A program made the position numbers and the translations under genes. From Verrucomicrobiota bacterium (GTDB lineage: Bacteria; Verrucomicrobiota; Verrucomicrobiia; Verrucomicrobiales; Akkermansiaceae), in NCBI GenBank assembly GCA_004293285.1, contig RDYF01000049.1:1-64000 (forward strand): 64,000 nucleotides of DNA. The letters run 5' to 3'. Of this stretch, positions 7,840-16,755 are shown one piece after another. Each line of letters begins with the position of its first letter. Position 1 is the stretch's first letter. The notes beneath the pieces are model-generated. The model did no database searches. It was not told the DNA's origin and was given only the letters and a program-made list of their open reading frames with translations.

Positions 7840-10620
7840 TCAATGCGCCACCAGCCAGTTTGCGCCTGTTCCGGATTCGACCAGAATGGGCACTTGGTGT
7901 GGAAGTGGCAGTGCGTTTTGCATGTGGTCGAGGATGCGGGGAATGAGCTCTTGTTCTTCGCTGTGGAGATCGAAGACGAGTTCGTCGTGCACTTGTAAGA
8001 GCAGTCGACTCCGATAACCGCCGTCGCGCAGGAGGGCGTCGATGCGGATCATGGCGAGTTTGATCATATCGGCAGCAGTGCCCTGGATGGGGGTATTGAT
8101 CGCAGCGCGCTCGGCATTGCCGCGGATGTTTTGGTTCGACGACTGGAGATCGGGCAAAGCGCGACGGCGACCGCTGAGGGTGGCGATGTATCCTTGCTCA
8201 CGTGCCTGAGCGATGGTGTTTTCCATGAACTGCTTGATGCCGGGGTACTCGGCGAAATAGGTATCGATGAGCTTCGCGGCATCGGCGCGGGGGATGCCGA
8301 GTCGTTGGCTGAGTCCGAAGGCCGAAATGCCGTAGATGATGCCGAAATTGACCATCTTCGCATGATTGCGCATGTCCTTGGTGACTTCTTCGAGAGGCAC
8401 GCCATAGACCTTCGCGGCGGTGGCGCGATGGACATCGAGATTTTCCTGAAACGCTTGGATCATCCCCGGATCGCCGGAGAGAGCGGCCATGATGCGAAGC
8501 TCAATTTGGGAGTAATCGCAGCTCAACAACGTGCAGCCCGCGGCGGGGATGAAGGCTTGGCGGATTTGCTTGCCGAGGGCGGAGCGGACGGGGATGTTTT
8601 GAATGTTAGGATCGCTCGAGGCGAGTCGACCAGTGGCGGCGACCAGCTGATGAAAGGTGGTGTGAATGCGTCCTGTTTTATGCTGAAGGTGCGTGGGTAG
8701 GGCATCGACATACGTCGACTTCAGTTTGCTCGCCTCACGATATTCGAGAATTTGTTCGATGATGGGATGAGTGCCAGACAAAGCGGCCAAGGTCGCTTCG
8801 TCTGTTTTGTACTGGCCCGTTGTGGTTTTTTTGGCTTTGTCGGCTAGCTGGAGTTGGTTGAACAAAATCTCGCCAAGTTGCTTGGGCGAATTGAGGTTAA
8901 AGGCTTTACCTGCGTGTTGGTGAATGGCGCTGGTGAGCGACTCGATGGTCGATTGCAGTTGTTGCCCAACGAGTCTCAGGGCAGCGAGATCAATGGCGAT
9001 GCCTTGTTGTTCCATGCGCACCAGCACCGGCAGTAAAGGCGATTCGATTTGCGAAAAAATTTCCGTTTGTTGAGCTGTTGCGAGTTCTTGGCGCAGCAGT
9101 GAAGCTAGCTGCCATGTGACATCGGCATCTTCTGTGGCATACTCGGCGAGCGTTTCTAACGGAATGTGTGCGACCGAAAGATTTTTTTTGTTGGCAGACG
9201 GGGTGGCAGCGAAGGCAAAGAGATCATCATTGGCAGCAGGTGCGTCTGGTGTTTGGGCGATCTCACTGAACTTGATGGGTGTGTAATGAAGATACGATTC
9301 GGCGAGTCGATCCATGCCATGGCGTTGCTCGGGGTGAAGCAGGCTATGGGCGAGCATGGTATCGAAAAAGGGACCTTCGCAAGGCACGTCATGTTGCGCG
9401 AGCACGGCGAGGTCGTACTTCAGGTTGTGGCCGATTTTTTCCCGTGAGCTCGCAAAAATGTCGCGCAATGCTTGGGGCAATCCTGCGCCCTCGTCGAGCG
9501 GCAGATACCAGCCATGGTGGGCTTTCCAAGAAAAGGCGATACCTAGCAAGCGGGCTTCAAAGGGATCGAGCGAAGTAGTTTCGGTATCGAAGCAGAAGGA
9601 ACTTTGCTGCGCGAGCTCATCGATCAACTGCGCAAGCGATGCCGGAGAATCGGCGATGTGGTATTCGTGGGGTGTCGAGCGGATGTCGTTTCGTGTGGTG
9701 GTTTCGTCAGGTGTTTCGCTGGTGGCGGTGGCATCAGCAGCGGATGTCGATGCATCGGGAAACAAGCGTTTCGTGAGTGTGCGGAATTCGAATTCGGCGA
9801 AGAGTTCTTTGATGTCCTTTTCGGGGTAGGGGGAAAGTTTTAAATCGTCCCATGAGCTGTGAATGGGGACATCGATTTGAATCGTCGCGAGGTCTTTCGA
9901 GAGCAGCGCTTGATCGGCATAGGCTTGGAGATTTTCGCCGAGCTTGCCTTTGACTTGTGTGGCATGGGCGAGGAGATTTTCGATCGAATCCCACTGAGCG
10001 ATGAGTTTCTTTGCGGTTTTTTCGCCGACCCCTGGAACGCCGGGAATGTTGTCGGCGGCATCGCCCCACAGGCCGAGGATGTCGATGACCTGATCGGTTC
10101 GTGAAACTTCCCATTGCTGTAAGATCGTGGCGACATCGAGCACTTCATGATCCGTGCCCTTGCGACCAGGTCGCCAGATCGAGGTCGTGGGCGAGACGAG
10201 TTGGGAGAAGTCTTTATCGGGTGTCACCATGTAGGTGTGAAACCCGCCCTCGCTATCGGCGCGGTGGGCGAGAGTGCCGATGATGTCATCGGCCTCATAG
10301 CCATCGAGTTCCAAGACAGGAATTTGGAAAGCTTGGCAGAGGCGTTTGACGTGAGGAATGGCGGCGAGGAGTTCCTCGGGTGTGGCATCGCGCTGGGCCT
10401 TGTAGGCAGGAAATTTGATGTGTCGTGCGGTCGGCGCGTGGGTATCAAAAGCCACGCCGAGGTGAGTAGGTTGCTCTTTTTGAATGATCGTGAGCAGCGT
10501 GTTGATAAAGCCGTAAAGTGCAGAGGTATTGATGCCCTTCGAATTGCGGATGGGATTGGTGATGAAGGCAAAGTGAGCGCGGTAGATCAGAGCCATACCG
10601 TCCAAAAGAAACAAGCGCAT
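7840..10620 (-). CDS. polA: DNA polymerase I
   Basis: This is a full-length three-domain Pol I of about 926 residues. The N-terminal 5'-3' exonuclease begins MRLFLLDGMALIYRAHFAF (hence the ATG at 10620; another lies at 10632) and contains GYEADDIIGTLA and the helix-hairpin element GVPGVGEKTAKKL. The 3'-5' exonuclease looks catalytically competent: DTETTSLD near residue 345, KIGHNLKYDL, and YATEDADVTW near 495. The polymerase domain has motif A DYSQIELR near 703, motif B KMVNFGIIYGIS near 755 and motif C QVHDEL near 877. The enzyme repairs DNA and processes Okazaki fragments. It stands alone with no operon partner. Confidence 0.97.
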   Translation of the reverse strand: MRLFLLDGMALIYRAHFAFITNPIRNSKGINTSALYGFINTLLTIIQKEQPTHLGVAFDTHAPTARHIKFPAYKAQRDATPEELLAAIPHVKRLCQAFQIPVLELDGYEADDIIGTLAHRADSEGGFHTYMVTPDKDFSQLVSPTTSIWRPGRKGTDHEVLDVATILQQWEVSRTDQVIDILGLWGDAADNIPGVPGVGEKTAKKLIAQWDSIENLLAHATQVKGKLGENLQAYADQALLSKDLATIQIDVPIHSSWDDLKLSPYPEKDIKELFAEFEFRTLTKRLFPDASTSAADATATSETPDETTTRNDIRSTPHEYHIADSPASLAQLIDELAQQSSFCFDTETTSLDPFEARLLGIAFSWKAHHGWYLPLDEGAGLPQALRDIFASSREKIGHNLKYDLAVLAQHDVPCEGPFFDTMLAHSLLHPEQRHGMDRLAESYLHYTPIKFSEIAQTPDAPAANDDLFAFAATPSANKKNLSVAHIPLETLAEYATEDADVTWQLASLLRQELATAQQTEIFSQIESPLLPVLVRMEQQGIAIDLAALRLVGQQLQSTIESLTSAIHQHAGKAFNLNSPKQLGEILFNQLQLADKAKKTTTGQYKTDEATLAALSGTHPIIEQILEYREASKLKSTYVDALPTHLQHKTGRIHTTFHQLVAATGRLASSDPNIQNIPVRSALGKQIRQAFIPAAGCTLLSCDYSQIELRIMAALSGDPGMIQAFQENLDVHRATAAKVYGVPLEEVTKDMRNHAKMVNFGIIYGISAFGLSQRLGIPRADAAKLIDTYFAEYPGIKQFMENTIAQAREQGYIATLSGRRRALPDLQSSNQNIRGNAERAAINTPIQGTAADMIKLAMIRIDALLRDGGYRSRLLLQVHDELVFDLHSEEQELIPRILDHMQNALPLPHQVPILVESGTGANWLVAH

Positions 10621-10728
10621 GGCCAAGACCATGAACGAGCTGTGGCGAAAGGCGAGCCATTTTACGCCAAGATCGCCGACGCACCAGGGGAGGTGGTCGG
10701 CGATCGGAGGGGCGAAATGATCGGCGGC

Positions 10729-11910
10729 TTACCAGATGCCGTCGAGCATTTTATTGCCGGGGAAAGGAGCGGCGGAATGAGGGCCGAAGAACATGCGGAA
10801 ACCGACCGAGGCCGTGACGACGTCCTCGTCATTCATGCGAGCGTATTCAATGCCGGAGATCAGCTTGATGCGGTGAGCGGCGATGTAGTAATTGAAGCCG
10901 AGGTAGGCGGCTTGGTAGAGGTCGCCCGAGGGCAGGCCGGCGGGGCGCTCATAGCGACGTTGGGCGGCAAGGCCGTTCGACTCATCGGCGAGAGCGAGTT
11001 GGTAGCGGGCGACGACTTGCAATTTATCCGTCAGGTAGACGCCGGGTTGGATGTTCAGGCCAATGCCATCCCCGCGCTCGCCGCCAAAACCAGCAGTGAG
11101 CTCGGTCATGAGTGAGGCAGGCCCTTCGGTCATGATCAGTGCGCCGGAAACGGAGTCCTCGAAGCGAGTGAAGTTCGTGGCATTGTCATTCACATCGCTG
11201 TGAACATAGCCGCCGTAGAAAAACGTCGAGTCCGTGCCCCAGAGTTTGCCAAAGTCATAGGTCGTGGCAGTGAGGAAGGACCAGCCCGAATTGAGCTCGG
11301 TGAAATAGCTCCACATGTCGCGTCCTGCGGCATTCGAGAAAACTCCCGAGTAGTATTCCCACTTGCCTTTTTTGCCCGAAAGCGTGACGGCAGGGGTGTA
11401 ATCGAGGCCCATCATGTTGGTGAACTGGGCGCGTTCGAGGTAGTTCATGTAACGACTGGAAATGTTCCGGTCGTGAGTGAAACGGTGCTTTTGTTGGCCG
11501 ACAGTGAGTTGCACGGCATCGGTGAATTTCCATCGCACCCAGAGCTCGGTGAAGCCATTGTAGTCGGGATCGAAGTCCGAACCGCTGATCGCTTGAGCGT
11601 GGAGCGTGAGACGATCGAACATATGGGCTTGGAAGCCAAAACGGGTGCGTCGATCCTCCCAAGCGTTGTTGTCCCCAAGACTGCCTTCGGAGTCGTGATA
11701 TTGGCCGTGGTAACGACCGAGCAACCAGAACTCTTGCAGCGTGGGATTTTGTTTGTTGCGATAGATCAAACCCAATTCTTCGAGCTGTTCGGCCAAGGTG
11801 GCCTTCGAAGATGGAGTCGTTTCCATCAGGTTGGCAAGGGGGGTAGCGGCATCGGCGCTCGACAGGGCGAGCAGAACGGATGCGAGACGGATGGTCATGG
11901 GCAATTTCAT
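10729..11910 (-). CDS. Outer-membrane porin resembling phosphate-selective porins (OprO/OprP)
   Basis: The ATG at 11910 gives MKLPMTIRLASVLLALSSADAAT, a normal signal peptide; in-frame codons back to 12006 overlap a repeat-rich regulatory region. The mature part alternates as a beta-barrel, with family-typical elements RRTRFGFQAHMFDRLTLHAQ, ELWVRWKFTDAVQLTVGQQK, ERAQFTNMMGLDYTPAV and WEYYSGVFSNAAGRDMW. The last strand is VVTASVGFRMFFG, unusually followed by 16 residues. By family knowledge it forms an anion or phosphate channel in the outer membrane. The tandem TGTCAC repeats just upstream suggest control by phosphate limitation. Confidence 0.82.
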   Translation of the reverse strand: MKLPMTIRLASVLLALSSADAATPLANLMETTPSSKATLAEQLEELGLIYRNKQNPTLQEFWLLGRYHGQYHDSEGSLGDNNAWEDRRTRFGFQAHMFDRLTLHAQAISGSDFDPDYNGFTELWVRWKFTDAVQLTVGQQKHRFTHDRNISSRYMNYLERAQFTNMMGLDYTPAVTLSGKKGKWEYYSGVFSNAAGRDMWSYFTELNSGWSFLTATTYDFGKLWGTDSTFFYGGYVHSDVNDNATNFTRFEDSVSGALIMTEGPASLMTELTAGFGGERGDGIGLNIQPGVYLTDKLQVVARYQLALADESNGLAAQRRYERPAGLPSGDLYQAAYLGFNYYIAAHRIKLISGIEYARMNDEDVVTASVGFRMFFGPHSAAPFPGNKMLDGIW

Positions 11911-11945
11911 ATGTGCTGTTGTCATCGGCGACGACAGCAAGACTT

Positions 11946-12006
11946 TTGTCACGTTCTTGTCACTAAGGTAATCTAACGAATGTGACGATTGTGTCACATT
12001 TGTCAC
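11946..12006. promoter_or_regulatory. Tandem TGTCAC repeats (Pho-box-like) upstream of the porin gene
   Basis: TTGTCACGTTCTTGTCAC at 11946-11963 is two 7-base direct repeats separated by 4 bases, the 11-base period of a PhoB box. A second pair of TGTCAC (11992 and 12001) has a 9-base period, and an inverted GTGAC lies between. They begin 36 bases before the porin start. The orientation is opposite to the usual one relative to the gene, so the assignment is tentative. Confidence 0.45.
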
Positions 12007-12074
12007 AAAGGAATCTTACGAGGCAGGTGCGGATCGACAAAAATGACGAAATTTCATGAGAAAAGAGCGGAAAA

Positions 12075-13134
12075 TCAGACGTTGAAGCGGAATTCGATGA
12101 CATCGCCATCCTTGACCGTGTATTCCTTGCCTTCGATGCGGAGTTTGCCGACATCGCGCGCGGCAGCCTTGGATCCGCAGGCGATCAGATCATCGAAATG
12201 CACGACTTCCGCTGCGATAAAGCCGCGTTCGAAGTCGGTGTGAATCACACCCGCTGCTGCGGGGGCTTTGTCGCCCTCTTTGATGGTCCAAGCGCGGGTC
12301 TCTTGCACACCTGTGGTCAGATACGTGCGCAGGCCGAGCAGGTGATAGACACCGCGAATCAGGGTCGAAACACCGCTGTCGGTGACTCCCATGTCGGCGA
12401 GGAATGCCTTGGCTTCTTCGGGATCGAGATCGATCAATTCTTCTTCAATGCGAGCGGAAATGACGACAGCCTCGGCGCCGAAATTTTCTGCAGCGAACTT
12501 GCGCACCTTAGCAACGAGAGGTTGCGAATCGGGATCTGCGCTCGCGGTGGCGAGTTCGTCTTCAGAAACATTGCAGGCGTAGATCGTGCGCTTCATCGAC
12601 AGCAAGAAAAAGTCTTTGATGTAAGGAAGATCTTCCGTCGCGAAAGTGAGAGTGATGGCGGGTTTGCCCTCGTAAAGGTGAGGCAAGAGGATGTCGATGA
12701 GCTCGACTTCTTTTTTCGCTTCCTTATCGCCCGATTTCGCTTTCTTTTCGCGCGACTGGCGACGTTTTTCCATCGCGGTGATGTCGGCGAGAATCAGTTC
12801 CGAAGTCATTTTCAAAGCAGCGCACGACCTGCACAATGGCGTCCGTTTCGCGGATGTTGGCAAGGAATTGGTTGCCGAGGCCGGCTCCTTCGGAAGCGCC
12901 TTTGACGAGGCCGGCGATGTCGACAAATTCAATCGCAGCAGGCACCAGTTTTTTCGAACCCGAGAGGTCTGAGAGCACTTGCAGGCGCGGATCAGGCACG
13001 GTCACCACGCCGACATTGGGATCGATGGTGCAGAAAGGGTAATTGGCCGCCTCCGCTTTACGAGAGCGAGTGACAGCATTAAAGAGAGTCGATTTCCCGA
13101 CATTTGGCAGACCTACGATTCCGGCTTTGAGCAT
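12075..13134 (-). pseudogene. ychF: YchF/OLA1-type GTP-binding protein, internal deletion and frameshift near 12803-12812
   Basis: The N-terminal part from the ATG at 13134 is canonical: [39 protein letters not shown] and VVRCFEND. The C-terminal part, in another frame, is equally canonical: [33 protein letters not shown], and the TGS domain ending KDGDVIEFRFNV. In YchF proteins about 20 residues (the THV-to-INTEL segment) join these parts; here GAAAATGAC runs straight into TTCGGAACTG, so roughly 58-59 bases are missing and the frame is lost. YchF is a near-universal ATPase/GTPase that binds ribosomes, so loss would be surprising. An assembly or sequencing gap is a serious alternative. Confidence 0.85.
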
Positions 13135-13324
13135 GGCGCGGCGAGATTGCGCAGGGAAGCGCGTGCTGGTAAAGGCAAAACTCAGCGGGTCGAGCTCCTA
13201 GGATCTCCGCGTTTGGTCAAAGTTTCCCGAGAAAATCCTTGCCTTCTGCTGGGAATCTGATTTGTTTGCTGCGCCTTCACAGGACAGAATGGCCAATTCC
13301 GGCTGCGCTGAACCGCACAAATCT

Positions 13325-13582
13325 ATGAGCGAAAATACCATTAACCTAGCTGATTACAAGCAACATCCAAATGATACTGGCAGTGCCGAATACCAAGTCG
13401 CACTGATGACACAACGCATCGCCCACCTCACCAGTCACTTGGGCTCACACGTGAAAGACAATTCTTCTCGCCGCGGTCTTCTGAAGCTCGTGGCCCAGCG
13501 CCGCAAGCTGCTGAACTTCGTTCAGGGCAAATCGGAAGAGCGCTACCAGAAGCTGATCAATTCATTAGGCCTTCGCCGCTAA
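13325..13582 (+). CDS. rpsO: 30S ribosomal protein S15
   Basis: The 85-residue product [21 protein letters not shown]... has the S15 hallmarks [37 protein letters not shown] and [12 protein letters not shown]. The ATG at 13325 was chosen by homology; the open frame extends 63 bases upstream without S15 character. It binds 16S rRNA early in small-subunit assembly. It is followed by pnp, the classic rpsO-pnp order. No Shine-Dalgarno is visible (upstream AACCGCACAAATCT). Confidence 0.97.
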   Translation: MSENTINLADYKQHPNDTGSAEYQVALMTQRIAHLTSHLGSHVKDNSSRRGLLKLVAQRRKLLNFVQGKSEERYQKLINSLGLRR

Positions 13583-13598
13583 TCTCCCAACTTTCTCA

Positions 13599-13629
13599 AA
13601 CGGCCACCGAGGAATCCTCCGTGGCCGTT
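13599..13629 (+). other. Strong hairpin in the rpsO-pnp spacer
   Basis: AACGGCCACCGAGG and CCTCCGTGGCCGTT pair with a single mismatch around an AAT loop. No U-run follows, so it is not a standard intrinsic terminator. In enterobacteria the rpsO-pnp spacer holds hairpins cut by RNase III and used in pnp autoregulation; a comparable role here is inference. Confidence 0.55.
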
Positions 13630-13732
13630 CTGATAAAACGGTGTTTTGTTTCCTCATGAAACATTTCATCGTGGACAGTAACCCTCTGACCTTTTTCTTC
13701 AACTTACGGGTCTGTCCAAAACACCAAACACC

Positions 13733-13755
13733 CCCAGCGGCAAGGCGCCTCTGGG
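13733..13755 (+). other. Second small hairpin just before pnp
   Basis: CCCAG and CTGGG pair, with an inner GGC/GCC stem and one C-T mismatch, followed by GTTT. It ends 25 bases before the pnp start and could mask or process the leader. It is weak as a terminator. Confidence 0.35.
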
Positions 13756-13779
13756 TTTCAACTAACGAATAAGACAGAC

Positions 13780-15915
13780 ATGCAAATCCATAATGTAACC
13801 ATCGACGTGGGAACGAATCCCATGATCATTGAAACGGGCAAACTTGCCAAACTCGCCGACGGTGCCGTCACCGTCCGCTGCGGCGACACCATCATCCTGG
13901 TGACCGCCGTTTCCGCGACGAAAGTCAAAACAGGTCAAAATTTCTTCCCGCTCTCCGTTGAGTATAAAGAAAAAGCCTCCGCTGCCGGTGTTTTTCCGGG
14001 CGGCTACTTCAAGCGCGAAGGTCGTCCGACCGAAAAAGAGATCCTTACCTGCCGCATGACCGACCGTCCGCTGCGTCCTTTGTTCCCCAAGGGTTATCTC
14101 TACGACACACAAATCGTCGCGCTGTTGCTCAGTGCCGATGGCATCAATGACGCCGACATTTTGTCGATGAATGGTGCTTCCGCTGCGCTGTGCCTCTCCG
14201 ACATTCCTTTCGCTGGTCCGATTGGCGCGGTTCGCGTCGGCCGCATCAACGGCGAATTTGTCATCAACCCGACGCACGATCAACGCGCTGAGAGCGATCT
14301 CGATCTCGTGTATGTGGGCAGCAAAAACGACGTCATCATGATCGAAGGATCGGCGTTGGAATTGCCTGAAGCAGAATTCATTCAATCGCTGCACTTCGCA
14401 CAAAGCGCCGTGCAAAAAATCATCGCCGCGCAAGAGGAGCTGATTTCCAAAGCTGGCAAGCCGAAGCGCGAATACACTGTCACCGTCGCCAAAGACGAGT
14501 TGCTGGAAGTCGCTTACGAAATCGCTGGCAGCCGCATTGAGGACGCCATTTACGCTGCTTCGAAAGTCGAGCGCGGCAAGAAAGTCGGCGCTCTCCGCAA
14601 TGAAGTGGAAGCTGCGATCATGGAGCGTTTCCCGCAAACGACGGAATTTGAAATCGAGCAAGCTTTCGAATACCTGCAGAAAAAAGCTTTCCGCATTTCC
14701 ATCATGGAAAAAGGCCTGCGCGCCGATGGTCGTAAGGTTGGTGACCTGCGCACGCTTCACGGCGAAGTCGGCCTGTTGCCTCGCGTTCACGGTTCTGCCT
14801 TGTTCTCGCGCGGTGAGACCCAAGCTCTTGCCATTGCTACGTTGGCACCTGCCGATGAGAAGCAGGAAATGGACAACTACGCAGGTGGTGAAACGGAAAA
14901 ACGTTTCATTCTCCATTACAACTTCCCTCCGTTTTCGGTTGGTGAAACGGGTCGCATGGGTGGCCTGAATCGTCGCGAAATCGGCCACGGTGCTCTCGCC
15001 GAGCGCTCGATCGCTCCCGTGATTCCTTCGGAAGAATCTTTCCCTTACGCCATGCGCGTTTCCTCGGAAGTAACGGAATCGAATGGTTCGACCTCGATGG
15101 CGACTGTTTGCGCTGGCGTGATGTCCTTGCTGAACGCAGGCGTGCCACTCAGCGCCACCGTTGGCGGCATTTCTTGTGGTTTGGTGACGGACTACGACGA
15201 AAATGGCAATCTTAAGGCCTACACCACCCTGCTCGACATCATCGGCAGTGAGGACTTTTACGGCGATATGGACTTCAAACTCTGCGGCACCCGTCGCGGT
15301 GTGACGGGTTACCAGCTCGACCTCAAGCTTCCTGGCATTCCGCTCTCGATCCTCGAAGAAGGCATCGAAGTCGCGAAAAATGGTCGCATGAAGATCATCG
15401 ACAAGATGGAAGAATCGATCAGCGGCCCTGCGGAATTGAGCCCATACGCGCCACGCATTGTTTCGGTGAAAATTCCTGCCGATCGCATTGGCGAGCTCAT
15501 TGGCCCTGGTGGCAAGAACATCAAAGGCATCCAAGCCGAGTCTGGTGCGCAAATCAGCATCGACGACGATGGCACGGTGCACATCTACGCGTCTAAGCAA
15601 GTGGGCCTCGATCGCGCGAAGGCGATGATCGACCGCATGTTTGCCGAAATCGAAGTCGGCCAAGTCTACACCGGTCGCGTGGTGAGCGTGACAGCATTCG
15701 GTGCTTTCATGGAAGTGCTTCCTGGCAAAGACGGTCTGGTGCACATCTCCGAACTGGCCGAAGGCCGGGTGGAGAAGGTGGAAGATGTCGTCAAGAAAGG
15801 CGAAACCATCACCGCCAAGTGCCTCGGCGTCGACGAAAAAGGTCGCGTGAAAATGAGCCGCAAAGCCTACCTGCGCGAAGTCGCGCAGAAAGAAGCCGCT
15901 GGCGAGCAGGCATAA
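13780..15915 (+). CDS. pnp: Polynucleotide phosphorylase
   Basis: The 711-residue product has the usual order: a first RNase PH domain (GKLAKLADGAVTVRCGDT, FFPLSVEYKEKASAAGVFPG, REGRPTEKEILTCRMTDRPLRP), an alpha-helical linker, a second RNase PH domain (RADGRKVGDLR, HGSALFSRGETQALA, SNGSTSMATVCAG, GSEDFYGDMDFK), a KH domain (RIGELIGPGGKNIKGIQAES) and an S1 domain (GRVVSVTAFGAFMEVLPGKDGLVHISEL). It degrades RNA 3' to 5' phosphorolytically and acts in the degradosome. The C-terminal tail after S1 is short. The leader holds two hairpins and no Shine-Dalgarno. Confidence 0.98.
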   Translation: MQIHNVTIDVGTNPMIIETGKLAKLADGAVTVRCGDTIILVTAVSATKVKTGQNFFPLSVEYKEKASAAGVFPGGYFKREGRPTEKEILTCRMTDRPLRPLFPKGYLYDTQIVALLLSADGINDADILSMNGASAALCLSDIPFAGPIGAVRVGRINGEFVINPTHDQRAESDLDLVYVGSKNDVIMIEGSALELPEAEFIQSLHFAQSAVQKIIAAQEELISKAGKPKREYTVTVAKDELLEVAYEIAGSRIEDAIYAASKVERGKKVGALRNEVEAAIMERFPQTTEFEIEQAFEYLQKKAFRISIMEKGLRADGRKVGDLRTLHGEVGLLPRVHGSALFSRGETQALAIATLAPADEKQEMDNYAGGETEKRFILHYNFPPFSVGETGRMGGLNRREIGHGALAERSIAPVIPSEESFPYAMRVSSEVTESNGSTSMATVCAGVMSLLNAGVPLSATVGGISCGLVTDYDENGNLKAYTTLLDIIGSEDFYGDMDFKLCGTRRGVTGYQLDLKLPGIPLSILEEGIEVAKNGRMKIIDKMEESISGPAELSPYAPRIVSVKIPADRIGELIGPGGKNIKGIQAESGAQISIDDDGTVHIYASKQVGLDRAKAMIDRMFAEIEVGQVYTGRVVSVTAFGAFMEVLPGKDGLVHISELAEGRVEKVEDVVKKGETITAKCLGVDEKGRVKMSRKAYLREVAQKEAAGEQA

Positions 15916-15934
15916 TCCTTTCAGGAAAACATTC

Positions 15935-15969
15935 ATCCCCAGCACCGCGAGGTGCTGGGGATTTTTTTG
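15935..15969 (+). terminator. Rho-independent terminator of pnp
   Basis: A perfect 12-bp stem ATCCCCAGCACC / GGTGCTGGGGAT around a GCGA tetraloop is followed by seven T. It lies 19 bases past the pnp stop. Confidence 0.95.
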
Positions 15970-16121
15970 TGCAGGAGACAGCTTCTTTGCCCCATCAAGC
16001 GCGATCATGACCCAATCCCAGGAAAATCTTGCCTGATCAACAATTTCGCTGTCTTATCAATTCGTAAGTATTGCTTGTTATCAGTTTGCAGGTTGCTGCT
16101 GATGCATACTGTTCCGTAAGA

Positions 16122-16298
16122 ATGAGAGCAATGATAAGCGAGATGAAGAACACTCAGTCGTTTCTGAACGGCTTTACTGTCGTTGCCATCATACTGATCA
16201 CTGCTTCATCGTGCCAGCGGGGCGATCATTCGACCGAGGTTGACAAACAGAAGGAGCTTGAGCGCCGAGTCGAACTGCTGGAAAGCAGAGTCGAATGA
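16122..16298 (+). CDS. Small putative lipoprotein with an in-frame TGA; frame resumes to 16391
   Basis: The frame reads MRAMISEMKNTQSFLNGF, then a hydrophobic segment and the lipobox ITASSC (cleavage before Cys), then a charged coiled coil ERRVELLESRVE and TGA at 16296. Reading on in the same frame gives LLDRSQMEEAKQRAQQEG and further to TAA at 16389. This continues the heptad-rich, Glu/Arg/Gln-rich helix, so the TGA looks like a recent nonsense change in a 90-residue protein. ATGs at 16131 and 16143 are alternative starts. No family is recognised. It begins the accessory patch that carries two toxin-antitoxin pairs. Confidence 0.5.
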   Translation: MRAMISEMKNTQSFLNGFTVVAIILITASSCQRGDHSTEVDKQKELERRVELLESRVE

Positions 16299-16497
16299 CT
16301 CCTAGATCGAAGCCAGATGGAAGAAGCAAAGCAAAGAGCTCAACAAGAAGGATTCGATGTCCACGAGATCAAGCCCCAGAAATCCAGATAACCGCCGAAC
16401 AAGTCGTGGCAAGACAACCCCGCGTCCATCGCCCGCCCCCGCTGATCGTTCTGCAAAATCATCTGGACATGACTCACCTGTACGTTATCCTGTCCGC

Positions 16498-16755
16498 ATG
16501 CGAGCCATAACCTACACTGCTGCAAGAGATCATTTGGCAAGTACCATGGACCGTGTCTGCTCCGATCACAATCCAGTAATCATTACGCGCAAAAGGGATC
16601 AAGCGGTCGTCATGATGTCCCTAGAAGACTACGAATCCCTTCAAGAGACAGCTTATCTTCTCCGTTCGCCTGCTAATGCGAAAAGGCTATCTGAGGGGAT
16701 AGAGCAACTGGAACGTGGACAAGGAGTCATGAAGGAACTTAGCGAATTGATGTGA
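16498..16755 (+). CDS. yefM: YefM-family antitoxin (Phd/YefM)
   Basis: The start at 16498 gives MRAITYTAARDHLASTMDRV, then CSDHNPVIITRKRDQAVVMM, SLEDYESLQETAYLLRSPAN and a C-terminal helix AKRLSEGIEQLERGQGV. This is the full YefM pattern: an N-terminal DNA-binding fold and a C-terminal toxin-binding tail. It neutralises YoeB and represses the pair. It overlaps the toxin gene by four bases (GTGA), typical of translational coupling. In-frame codons upstream to 16357 have no YefM character. Confidence 0.93.
   Translation: MRAITYTAARDHLASTMDRVCSDHNPVIITRKRDQAVVMMSLEDYESLQETAYLLRSPANAKRLSEGIEQLERGQGVMKELSELM

Noticed and set aside
10147-11115. A 322-codon plus-strand frame across the polA start and the porin 3' half
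   Set aside because: It covers parts of two well-supported minus-strand genes and the translation shows no domain.
13762-16008. A 748-codon open frame on the minus strand opposite pnp
   Set aside because: It mirrors pnp exactly and its translation is His/Ala/Arg/Phe-rich low-quality sequence without any family pattern. It arises from the codon usage of pnp.
16295-16510. A 71-codon frame overlapping the lipoprotein end by ATGA
   Set aside because: The translation is Pro/Arg-rich without pattern, while the other frame continues the lipoprotein coiled coil. The overlap is probably accidental.
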